A stretch of 64,000 bases of DNA from assembly GCF_029873635.1 (NCBI RefSeq), contig NC_080425.1, positions 42,912,890 through 42,976,889 on the forward strand. The letters run 5' to 3'. This DNA comes from Malania oleifera (Eukaryota; Streptophyta; Magnoliopsida; Santalales; Ximeniaceae). The notes under the pieces were generated by a model that saw only the letters and a program-made list of their open reading frames with translations, made no database searches and was not told the origin of the DNA. This document shows positions 1 through 9,985 of this stretch, piece after piece; the first letter of the stretch is position 1, and each line of letters starts with the position of its first letter. The translations under genes were made by a program, and so were the position numbers.

Positions 1-165
1 CCTCAGATGACTGAACCTTGACCTCAGTCGTCTGAACTCGACACTTCGGTCATCTGACCCTTGACCTCAGTCATTTGACCCTGTGTCCAGGCTATTTTTT
101 CAAAGGATAAAAATGACTTCAGTTGTCTAAGCCGTTGACCTCAATCATCTGAACTTATGGGAAAG
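1..165 (+). promoter_or_regulatory. U3 palindrome array of family A LTR (partial)
   Basis: Repeated variants of TTCAGTCGTCTGAA (arms TTCAG and CTGAA) occur every 20-35 bp, upstream of the TATTTATA box near 249. The array continues to the left of the window. The matching array in the 3' LTR is at 9,716-9,985. The position, upstream of the TATA box, suggests an enhancer-like role; this is inference. Confidence 0.65.
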
Positions 166-1367
166 ATTAAAAATTTGATTTTTATTAATAGAACTTGCGA
201 GCTATCTCTTTGATCCAAAAGTTGAGATCAATTCTAAGGGTAAGACACTATTTATACTTCATATCTAAACCCTAGTACGTAAGAAAACCAGAAAAAGGTC
301 AACGTAAAGCGTAGAAAACATCTTGTTGAAAAGAGAATTGTGAAACTTGAGTGGATTGATATACGATTGCTTGCTCTTCACTCTACATTCATCTACTTTG
401 GGGAAATCTACTCATAATATCTAAGTAGAACTCAGTTACTCATCTGGTTCTTCATTCTAGTATTGAGGTTTGATAAATCATATTTTTTGAAAAGAGTTAG
501 TTGGATAGAGTTCTTCTTATAAAAGCTGATCTACTTGTTGATATCCATTTTTCATAGAGTATATCATTGCAAAATCTACTTTTGAATTCTTGTTAAGAAG
601 TTGATCTTGTGTGTGCATATAGCAAATCATTTCATTAATAAGATTTCCACTTGAGAAGAGCTTTAGGTATTGATTAAACTTTTTTGATTCAAGTGAGATT
701 TCATTCAAAGAGTTGATATTTTCAATATAACAAATCTACTTATTTGAAGATCATTTATGTTTGTAACTTTATATATACATATATATTGAAGGATAGTTTC
801 TGAAAATCAAATATTAAGTTTGTTAATCTTTGGTATTCTCATCATATAGATATATACATATATACTTTAAGTCAAATATTACCAAGATCACATTGAGATT
901 GAACTCTTGAGAGAAATATTGTTTTGACAAGGTGTGTGTCAAATCTTTACAATCTTCAAAGCTATTTTTGTACTAAAAGATTTAACCTAAGTTTCTCCAA
1001 AGTATTGATTCATACAAACATTTTGGGAGATTTGATAAAAAGAGAATTGTGTGTTGAAGCATATCATACATAAACAATTGTATCGTTTCATACATTCTGA
1101 GCTTCAAGTTATATCATATGTTAAATGTATTAGGAATTTGAATTGTACTCACAAGATTTTGTTTGGAAGCATTTTTGAGTGTTTTTACAGATTCTATTGT
1201 ATACACAGTTCGGTGTGTGAACTGGTGTTTGAGGAGAGAGCTGTATCTCTTGTAAGTAGCGGAGTGGGAGGGAGCTTTTCTTCTTGTAAGCGGTGGATTG
1301 TAAGGGAAGCTCTGTACCAATTTAAGGAGTAGGGATTTTAGTGAAATCCTTAAGTGGTTGCTCAAGG

Positions 1368-1398
1368 CGAGGACGTAGGCTGAGTTGGTTGAACCTCG
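1368..1398 (+). promoter_or_regulatory. U5 stem-loop box of family A LTR
   Basis: Arms CGAGG and CCTCG flank a loop containing ACGTAGGC and TTGAA. The same box lies at 11,189-11,219 in the 3' LTR. Variants occur in families B (15,047-15,077), C (15,713-15,741) and A-2 (40,031-40,061), and reversed near 24,813, 34,496, 45,414 and 46,446. Role unknown; it lies in the transcribed R/U5 part of the LTR. Confidence 0.55.
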
Positions 1399-1668
1399 TA
1401 AAAACTGCGTTTGTCTTCTCTTTTCCCTTTACTCTTTACTTTCAGCACTACATTTAAACTGTTTATTATGCATCTATAGGTTGAATAACATTGCACACAA
1501 TTAATTGGGTGATAAGAACTCTTTGGTAAATTGAATTTGTTGTTTGTTATAAATCCCTAAGATTGGTTTGCTAAATATACAACTAGGGACTAAGTGGTAG
1601 ATAGATTCAAAGAATTTTTAAAATACCCAATTCACCCCCCCTCTTGGGATTACACCTAATTCAACATT

Positions 1669-1680
1669 TGGTATCAGAGC
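1669..1680 (+). other. Primer-binding site of copia element A-1
   Basis: TGGTATCAGAGC follows the LTR end by two bases. It is the standard plant copia site complementary to the 3' end of initiator tRNA-Met, where minus-strand DNA synthesis starts. It fixes the LTR end at 1,666. Confidence 0.95.
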
Positions 1681-1721
1681 GGTTGTACATAGACTTAATA
1701 GTTCTTGTGTAAAAAGATCAC

Positions 1722-3399
1722 ATGGCACACATCAGTGTAACTCCATTCGGTGAGGGACACTCATCCACTAGACCACCCATTTTCTGTGTAGTAAATTACA
1801 CCTATTGGAAACGTAAAATGAGCATATATCTGTTGAATGTAGATCGGAAGGTATGGAAAATAGTGACTAAGGGTAATCATATTCCCATGAAAGTAATTGA
1901 TAAGGTTAATGTACCTAAAACTGAAGATGAGTATACAGAAGAAGACTGGAAATCAGTACAAATCAATGCTACTGGTATGAACTTGCTTTTCTGTGTACTA
2001 GACGTAAATGAATTTATTAGGGTAATGACATGTAACTCAGCTAAAGATATTTGATAAAAATTAGAAGTTACATATGAAGGTACTAATGAAGTCAAGGATA
2101 GTAGGATAGACGTGCTCACCAGTGAATATGAAGCATTTAAAATGACAGTTGATGAATCTATACAATACATGTACACGAGATTCACACACATTATTAATTC
2201 CTTAAATGCACTTGGAAAGACTTACCCTACTTATGAGTTGATTAGGAAAATACTCAGGGGATTACCTCCAAATGTGGGAAGTGAAAGCTACGACAATAGC
2301 AGAAGGGAGAAATCTCAAGGAGATGTCGGTGGATGAACTCATTGGATTGCTCATCACCTATGAGCTGGAAATAAATGAGAGGAAGATTGAGCAAAGTAAA
2401 GCAAAGAAGGTCACTGCACTTAAGACATCATTAAGCTACTCAAGTGAAGGAAGTGATTCCAAAATGGATGATGACATGACCTTACTAACAAAGAAATTCG
2501 GGAAGTTCTTGAAGAAGAACAAGAAGTTCAACAAAAAATTTCGGAACTCTGAATCGGAAAGAGGAGAGTCTAGCATGAAGAAAAATAAGGAGGATCCACC
2601 AACATGCTACAACTGCCGATAATTTGGACACATCAAGCCTGAGTGCCCTAAGCTCATGGAAGCCTCAAAGAAAAAGAAGAAGGTGCTGAAAGTCGATTGG
2701 GATATTCACAGCACTAGCGGTTCAGAATCTGAATCCAGCAATGATGAGATTGCCAATCTGTGTCTAATGGCACATGATGACCTTGAGGTACAATCATCAT
2801 TTTCATCATCTTCGTATTATTCTAGTGAGTTTGAAAATGAAAATGACTTGATTTCATATGATGAACTGAAATAAGCATACCTATACTCGATTAAAATGCT
2901 TGAGAAGAGAATAAAGAAAATTTCTGAGTTAAAAAATAAAGTCAAAGAACTTTCAAGGTTAATTGAATGCCAAAATGAATCTCATGCATCTTTCATAAAA
3001 GGTAAAGATTTGAAAATTAAGGAGTTAGAAAAGGATTTGAAAGATAAATATGAAATTATTTGTAAATTTACTAAGGGACAAAACAATTTTGAAATGCTCC
3101 TAGGATCTCAAAAAAATTCCTTAGAAAAGGAAGGGTTTGGCTTTAATGGAAAGGAAAATCTAAAGAATAGACACCTTTACATGGGTTATTTTAGAAGAGA
3201 GTCAAAGTCATATGTTCCAACTAAGAATTATTATAGAAACACTACATGCTTTAAATGTAGAAGGTTGGGTCACATACAATTTGACTGTCCTTTCAAAAAT
3301 AAAGATGTAAAAATTAAGAAAGTATGGAAGGTTAAAGGTCAATCTAGTACTAACCCCCCTGGACTTAAGAAAATTTGGGTACCAAAGCTAGTTGTTTAA
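1722..3399 (+). pseudogene. gag: gag of copia element A-1, broken
   Basis: This is the capsid/nucleocapsid gene of a SIRE-like copia element. The ATG at 1,722 lies about 40 bp after the primer site, and the same start region occurs at 40,391. The copia gag N-terminus is followed by the capsid core (about 2,085-2,270), a zinc knuckle CYNC...H...C (2,608-2,652), a Ser/Glu-rich acidic stretch (2,700-2,870), a Lys/Glu-rich probable coiled coil (2,880-3,110) and a second knuckle CFKC...GH...C (3,247-3,291). Breaks include TGA/TAA near 2,052 with a frame change, another frame change near 2,275, and TAA at 2,620-2,622 and 2,872-2,874. It cannot make a full Gag. Confidence 0.9.
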
Positions 3400-3424
3400 T
3401 TGTGTCTTGCATATATGCTTAAGA

Positions 3425-4972
3425 TCAGCATCCTCAAAAGAAAAATGGTATATGGATAACGGATGCTTACGTCACATGACCGGAGATAAAGCGAAATTCA
3501 CATCCATCATACTCAAGGATGAAGGATTCGTCACTTTTGGAGACAATGCTAAGGGAAGGATCACAGGTGTAGGTAAAGTTGGTAAGGACTCTTCATTAAT
3601 TATAGATGACATCTTATTGGTTGAAGGCTTAAAACACAACTTATTGAGCATATGCCAACTATGTGATAAAGGTTACAAAGTGTATTTTGAACATGACAAG
3701 TGCATAGTTGAACACAAAACTAATAATAAGATATTGTTTATTGCTAAGTGTCATGAAAACGTATATACCAAAAACTTTGATAACTTAACTTCACAGAGTG
3801 TGACATGCTTATCTGCTATGAATGAAATAAGTTGGATTTAACATAGGAGACTAGGACATGCAAACATGGATTTAATCTCAAAACTTGTTAAGAAAGAATT
3901 AGTTAAGGGACTGCCTAAGACTAAATTTGTGAAAGATAAAATCTGTGATGCATGCCAACTGGGAAAGCAAGCAAGAACAAGTTTTAAGAAGAAGAAAGAG
4001 ATCTCCACTACTAGGCCACTGCAAATGCTACACTTAGACTTATTTGGTCCAAACCCAATTTAGAGCTTAGGAGGAAAATCATACGCCTTTGTCATTGTTG
4101 ATGACTTTTCAAGATATACATGGGTACTATTCTTAGGCCACAAAGATGAGGCATGTGAAAAGTTCATAAACCTGTGCAAGAAAATCCAAAATGAAAAGGG
4201 ATGTACAATCACTAAAATTAGAAGTGATAGGGGTAAAGAATTCAAAAATCAGGGCATGGAAGACTATTGTAATTCATTAGGAATTGCACATAATTTCTTA
4301 GCTCCTAGAACACCACAACAGAATGGTGTAGTTGAAAGGAAGAATAGGTCTATACAAGAAATGACTAGAACTATGCTTAATGAAAATAAATTGCCTAAGT
4401 ACTTCTGGGCTGAGGCAGTGAATACCGGCTACTATGTGCTAAATAGAATTCTGATTAGACCATCACTTAATAAGACTCCATACGAGTTATGGAATGGCCA
4501 TAGACCAAACATATCATATTTTCATGTTTTTGGCTATAAATGTTTTGTGCTTAGAGACAATGAACACCTAGGAAAGTTTGATGTGAAATCCGATGAAGGT
4601 ATCTTCCTAGGGTATGCATTAGATAGTAAAGCCTATAGAGTATATAACAAACGAACAATGATGGTCATAGAATCTATTCATGTAGTGTTCGATGAGTCAA
4701 ATACCTTCTCCAAAAGAACTGATGAAGATGAAATTGAATTAAACAAGGAATTTGAAGAACTATCCATTGAGAATGATTCAGAAAAGAAGAATGAACTTAA
4801 GGAACCATCCATTGAAATTGATCAAACTGAAAATGAGGTTAATGAACCACCTAGAGAATGGAAATATATAAAGAATCATCCTATTGATCAAATAATAGGT
4901 GACCCATTACATGGAGTAGCCACTCGATCCTCTCTTATGAATATGATTAGTCATTTTGCAATTCTATCTTAA
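3425..4972 (+). pseudogene. pol: protease and integrase part of pol, element A-1, broken
   Basis: The aspartic protease starts near 3,445; the active-site triad reads Asp-Asn-Gly instead of Asp-Ser/Thr-Gly. The integrase zinc domain has its His pair near 3,842-3,860 and CDAC near 3,947. The catalytic core carries all three acidic residues: Asp in HLDLFGP (about 4,037), Asp in RSDRG (about 4,225) and Glu in NGVVERK (about 4,333). The GKF/FLGY C-terminal motif follows at about 4,573-4,620. Stops lie at 3,839-3,841, 4,061-4,063 (TAG where family C has Gln) and 4,970-4,972 (TAA at a Gln codon). Integrase normally inserts the cDNA; this copy is dead. Confidence 0.92.
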
Positions 4973-4981
4973 GAAGAACCT

Positions 4982-6511
4982 AAGAATGTGAGTGAAGCTA
5001 TAGAGGATGAATCATGGGTGTTGTCCATGCAAGAAGAATTAAATCAATTTGAGAGAAACAAAGTATGGACATTAGTTCCTAGACTTGAGAATAAGTCAAT
5101 CATAGGAACCAAATGGATATATAACAATAAGAAAGATGAACATGGAGTAGTTGTGAGAAATAAGGCTAGATTAGTAGCTTAAGGATATAATCAAGAAGAA
5201 GGTATAGATTTTGAAGAAACATTTGCACCTGTAGCTAGGATGGAAGGCATACGAATGCTTTTAGCGTATGCAGCTTTTAAGGATTTCAAGTTATATCAAA
5301 TGGACGTCAAAAGTGCATTTTTAAATGGCTACATAAATGAAGAAGTGTATGTAGAACAACCCCCAGGCTTTGAAAACCGTAAGAATCCATATCACGTGTA
5401 TAGACTGACAAAAGCCTTGTACGATTTAAAGCAAGCTCCTAGAGCTTGGTATGAAAGGTTAAGACGTTTTCTATTAGAAAATGGATTTATAAGAGGAAAG
5501 ATTGATATAACCCTATTCATAAAGTCTAAGAAAGATGACATTCTCCTAGTGCAAGTATATGTAGATGACATTATATTTGGCGCTACGAATCAAGAATTGT
5601 GTAATGAATTTGCCAATACTATGCAAAACGAATTTGAGATGAGCATGATGGGTGAACTAAATTTTTTCCTAGGACTCCAAATCAAATAAGAAAAACATGG
5701 AATATTCATAAATCAATCCAAGTATATTAGAGACCTACTCAAAAAGTTTAATATGGAAGATGGAAAAATACTAGGTACACCTATGAGCACTTCATTGAAA
5801 TTAGACAAAGATGAACAAGGTATATCAGTAGATGTCAAACTTTATCGTGGAATGATTGGTAGCTTATTTTACCTGACTGCCAGTAGACCTCATATAATGT
5901 TTAGCGTTTGTTTGTGCACAAGATTTCAGGCGGCACAAAAGGAGTCACATCTGTTAGTCGTTAAACGAATACTTAGATACCTAATAGGAACCGTGGAAAT
6001 TGGATTATGGTATCCTAAGTACACATTGTTTGAGATTATTAGTTATTCAGATGCTGATTTTGCGGGTAGCAAAGTGGATAGGAAGAGCACTAGTGGTACT
6101 TGTCATTTCTTAGGACATTCCTTGGTCTCTTGGTTTTCCAAGAAACAAAATTCAGTAGCTCTTTCCACAACTGAGGCTGAATACATAGCAGCAGGTAGTT
6201 GTTGTGCTCAAACGCCTTACATGAAGCAACAATTGAAAGATTTTGGATTAAGTTATGAAACAATCCCTATTAGATGCGATAATACGAATGCGATAAATAT
6301 TTCAAAGAACCCCATATTACATTCACGAACTAAGCACATAGAAATAAGACATCACTTTCTTCGTGACCATGTACAAAAAGGGGACGTGACACTAAAGTTT
6401 GTATGCACAGATGAACAATGGGTAGATATATTTACGAAACCACTTGCGGATGATAGGTTTATCCAAATTAGGCATGAATTAGGTCTCATGCATAGTCAAG
6501 AAGTTGCTTAG
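4982..6511 (+). pseudogene. pol: reverse transcriptase and RNase H part of pol, element A-1, broken
   Basis: The copia RT begins with the NKVWTLV...GTKWIY signature. The palm has [11 protein letters not shown] near 5,296 and the catalytic YVDD near 5,560. RNase H runs about 5,990-6,440 with SYSDADFAG, STTEAEY and the TKHIEIRHHFLRD end motif. Stops at 5,180-5,182 and 5,687-5,689 are both TAA at codons that are Gln (CAA) in relatives. Catalytic residues are otherwise kept, so decay is recent or the element moved in trans. Confidence 0.93.
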
Positions 6512-7125
6512 AATTATGTTAGATGATATAATTCAGGGGGAGCAACGTCACTTAAGATGTAATCACTTGGTATTATATTAATCAAAATTTCGGTATTACA
6601 TTAATCAACAATTGGTATCAAAAATTCAACATAAAATTTAATCAACATTTTGAAATTTATGCATTAGCAAGGGGGATAGTTGATGTAAAAAAGCATGAGA
6701 AGAATTTTTTTTTTTTAACTAATGGTTGAACACGTTTAAAAACTTAAGATTTCTAAGGGGAGAAGAACATCAGGGTATGTCTACTCATGTTTTATTATTT
6801 TACACCTTTTTGTTGATGTCAAAAAGGGGAGAAATGTGGGAGCAAAAATAATAGAAATCAGGAGAAAAAGCATAAATAAAGAAATAGAGAAAAAGGAGCA
6901 AAAATTTAAAACTCGTTGTTGGGGAGAAATATCAGAAGCAAAAACTGTTGGCAAAACTAATTGTGCAAAAGGGGGAGAAGTATAATGACAAAAATTGTTG
7001 AAACATCATGAGTATATTGTCATTAATTGAATATTTGATGCATTAATTGAGGGGGAGCCTTGTTTGGCATAGCCCATTATATATATATTTGCTAGTGCAT
7101 TTGTCATCATAAAAAATGGGGAGAT
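6512..7125 (+). other. 3' untranslated region and polypurine tracts of element A-1
   Basis: No gene is seen. About eight G-rich purine runs of the GGGGAG type occur (near 6,535, 6,670, 6,756, 6,825, 6,920, 6,970, 7,050 and 7,117). The last, just before the 3' LTR at 7,126, is the expected plus-strand primer. SIRE-like elements often have long purine-rich 3' regions; there is no third ORF here, unlike element C-1. Confidence 0.75.
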
Positions 7126-8230
7126 TGTTGACTCTACGAGTCCAATCCAGTTTTGAGAATGACAAATCACTTGGTATTTGATTTGTGTATTGAGTTTGTG
7201 AACATGAACCATATTAAGTATGCACGTAAGGATAACGAGTCATGGAAGCCTTAAAAGTAAAGCACACATATCTTGGCAAGATCCATGGAACACAAAGAGC
7301 ACGAGAATTAAGATGCAAGCGGCAAAGTTCAAGCACATCTTGGGAATGGGTTGTAACGTCCCGCTTAACTCATCATATAATAAACATAAATAATAATAAC
7401 ATCAACCCGAACCCGTGGATAGTGGGGATAGCCTCACATAAACAGCGGAAACCTATGCAGTAGAAAAAAATAATTTACATTCATCAAACCATTAATTACA
7501 TAATACCAGAGTCTACTAAATTTTCAAAAATACAGTATTTGAATATAATCTCCAAAACATCAAAATAGATCTAGAATCTTACAAAAAAAATCTCTTGATC
7601 CTAGATCAACGCTTACCCTTCTAGTAGGGAAGCTCAATTCACTCAACGGCGGCCTTGACCCGCCGGTCTCTTTGGGTTTCCTAAAAATCATTTAATGTTC
7701 AGGGGTGAGACACTTCTCAGTAAGGGAAAATAAACTAAATACAGCTGTGTGACAACATGAATATTTATTGCAGTTATACATACTCAGTACATTTCATATA
7801 TCTAAAAACATACATCATAACATGGTGGAATGATCATATACTTTCATATTTTCTAATGATTCATACTGATCATGAAATGTCTGTTATAGCTAATAATACT
7901 AAAAACATACCCAGGATGTATAGCTAGCTGATGTCATGTATTACCCCCCATGATGGGTTGTGCAGCCCGAAGGCGGGACCCAACAATGGCTGGCCGACCA
8001 TTGTCGAGTCAAAAATGTCTGTAAGTACGATGGACCCGCCACACCCTGGTCCGGACTGCCAGGTCTACTGAAAGCCACATCAACTATCCATATCTCACCC
8101 TCTTGTGGGGTGGTTAGCACCAATTTGATCATAGATATCTGATCTATGCGGTACCGTGCTCCTGAACTGAACTAAACTAACATCCAAGTTTTGATAACAT
8201 ATAATACATGATAATATAACATCTTTCATA

Positions 8231-8452
8231 ATTTCATAAATACGGCCTCGCGCTGAAATCATTTCATAAATACGGCCTCGCGCTGAACATTTCATAAATA
8301 TGGCCTCGTGCCGAAATCATTTCATAAATACGACCTCGCGCTGAACATGTTATAAATACGGCCTTGCGCCAAAATCATTTCATAAATACGGCCTTACGCC
8401 GAACATTTCATAAATACAACCTCGCGCCGAATATTTCATACATATCATTTTG
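8231..8452 (-). repeat. Tandem repeat of alternating 30- and 28-bp units in solo LTR G1
   Basis: About seven units share a core CATTTCATAAATACGGCCTC. Units alternate between a 30-bp form ending GAAAT and a 28-bp form ending GAA, so the effective period is about 58 bp. Many differences are CG to TG or CA, as expected for methylated cytosines. Confidence 0.85.
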
Positions 8453-9081
8453 AAAATAAATCAATTATCATGTATTTTAAAAACTATAATGTACTGCATT
8501 ATTTCATAATTCCTAAAAACATGCTTTACTTGTAAAATCTTCCATATCATAATAATTTCCATGAAAAATAACATTCATGCCACACAAAGCTAGGTAAATC
8601 ATACATTTCATTCTAAAATCATAATTCCCATACACCAGCAGTATTTTCCCAAAAATGCATTTATTCCATAATATTCAAATATCGTACATATTTTTCAGAA
8701 AATCAATTTACTCATAAATAATAGTAATTTGCGTGAAAAATGACAGCTTTAGTTTATTCCCTTACCTGGCTACTGAGAAAGCCCCTAAAAATCTCGGTCT
8801 AACACCCATAGGGTTTCCTGATCAATGCCCTAAAAACAACAACCCCTAGAATTAAACATTAGTGCTTCTTCGTAAATATCATTTCCTACAACTATGGTAA
8901 GACCAAATTTGGCATAAAAAGTCTTACCTCAACTCAGAGATGAATTTCAACAGAGTTCCACCGATGATCCGCTCTAGCAGATATGTAGAGAACTTCTCCA
9001 GGAACGTCGTGGTGGCCTCAGATCGTCGATCTGGCAAGCGACGGAGCCAAGATCGAAGAGAGAAGAGAGGGAAACCGAAGG

Positions 9082-9083
<2 letters not shown>

Positions 9084-9151
<68 letters not shown>

Positions 9152-9160
9152 GTGAGTGAG
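9084..9160. repeat. GA microsatellite in solo LTR G1
   Basis: About 32 GA units followed by three GAGT units. Read in LTR orientation this is a TC tract just downstream of the TATA box. The G3 LTR has a shorter CT tract at 59,264-59,282 in the same relative place. Confidence 0.97.
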
Positions 9161-9208
9161 ATTTTCCTTAATTTTGAAGTTTAAATCTGGGTTTTTGATA
9201 TTTATAGG

Positions 9209-9430
9209 ACTGGATTCATCGACGAGACACATCACCTCGTCGACGAGTCCTGTAGAAAGTTCGTCGACGAACTTGCACCTTCGTTGACGAACTTGCACCT
9301 TCGTCGATGAATTTCAGTCTTCCCCAAAACCCTCTCTCGATATCTTCTCGTCGACGAATCTTGTCTTTGTTGACGAGGTCCTCTTATACCCTTGTCGATG
9401 AATCCCCTGTGTTCGTCGATGAGGCCCTGA
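9209..9430 (-). promoter_or_regulatory. U3 palindrome array of solo LTR G1
   Basis: About nine variants of TTCGTCGACGAA occur at 15-35 bp spacing, next to a reversed TATA-like box near 9,198-9,209. Several copies differ by CG to TG or CA changes. Confidence 0.65.
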
Positions 9431-9715
9431 TAATTTCCCCTTCCTCTTTATTTAAATTACATTATTATTATTTAGGTCGTCACATGGGTACTTAGACCTC
9501 ATGTACTTACATTTTCGTATGATTTAATTTGAGGTTCGACATATACCTTAGAATGACTTTGGGACTTATGCATTTCATGACCATCATTAGGCAACATTCA
9601 TGGACTTAGAATTAATGTCAAAACCCTGGAAAATGTTTTTATGAAAGAACCAAGAAGGAAAACAAAACACATTTTTGAACTGGAAAGTAAATATGCCAAA
9701 ATTGGGAACATCAGA

Positions 9716-9985
9716 TGATTGAACTTTAAGTTCAGTTGACTGAAGAATTTCCTCAGATGTCTGAAGAATAAGCTCAGTCGTCAGAAGATTTATGGGTGAA
9801 AAACAGAAACTGGAAGAAGCACCTCAGATGATTGAACCTTGACTTCGGTCGTCTGAACTCGACACTTTGGTCGTTTGACCCTTGACCTCCATTGTTTGAC
9901 CCTGTGTCCAGGCTATTATTTCAAAGGATAAAAATGACTTCAGTCGTCTAGGCCGTGGACCTCAGTCATATGAACTTTCGGGAAA
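9716..9985 (+). promoter_or_regulatory. U3 palindrome array of A-1 3' LTR
   Basis: About a dozen variants of TTCAGTCGTCTGAA end 85 bp upstream of the TATTTATA box at 10,070. It corresponds to 1-165 in the 5' LTR. Confidence 0.65.

Larger units (their letters stand above)
1..1666 (+). mobile_element. 5' LTR of copia element A-1 (left end outside window)
   Basis: This is the right three quarters of a SIRE/Maximus-like LTR. It is nearly identical to 9,830-11,483, the 3' LTR of the same element; I count about 6 substitutions in one 300-bp stretch, roughly 2%. It ends TTCAACA directly before a tRNA-Met type primer site. A palindrome array lies at 1-165, a TATTTATA box near 249-256, and a hairpin-forming U5 box at 1,368-1,398. 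A C7 tract between CCAAT and TTGGG sits about 30 bp before the end. From the 3' copy, about 550 bp should be missing on the left. Short open frames on both strands here are not genes. Confidence 0.93.
7352..9484 (-). mobile_element. Solo LTR G1 of a Ty3/gypsy element
   Basis: A 2,133-bp TG...CA sequence flanked by TGGGT at 7,347-7,351 and 9,485-9,489 interrupts the family A LTR exactly between bases that are adjacent in the A-2 copy. It has no coding region. Its TATA-like box (reverse strand, near 9,198) and palindrome array (9,209-9,430) give minus orientation. Length and ends resemble G2 and the G3 LTR (starts TGTAGAGAC or TGTGACGAC, ends CGTTACA type). Confidence 0.93.

Noticed and set aside
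1051..1332. 93-codon frame repeated at 10,872-11,153, and the antisense frame 517-708 repeated at 10,338-10,529
   Set aside because: They lie in the two LTRs of one young element, so similarity reflects LTR identity, not coding selection; no known domain.
1669..1680. tRNA-like sequence TGGTATCAGAGC
   Set aside because: This is the primer-binding site of a copia element, not a tRNA gene; no cloverleaf surrounds it.
8924..9298. Open frames with long Leu-Ser or Arg-Glu runs on both strands
   Set aside because: They are translations of the GA microsatellite in solo LTR G1.
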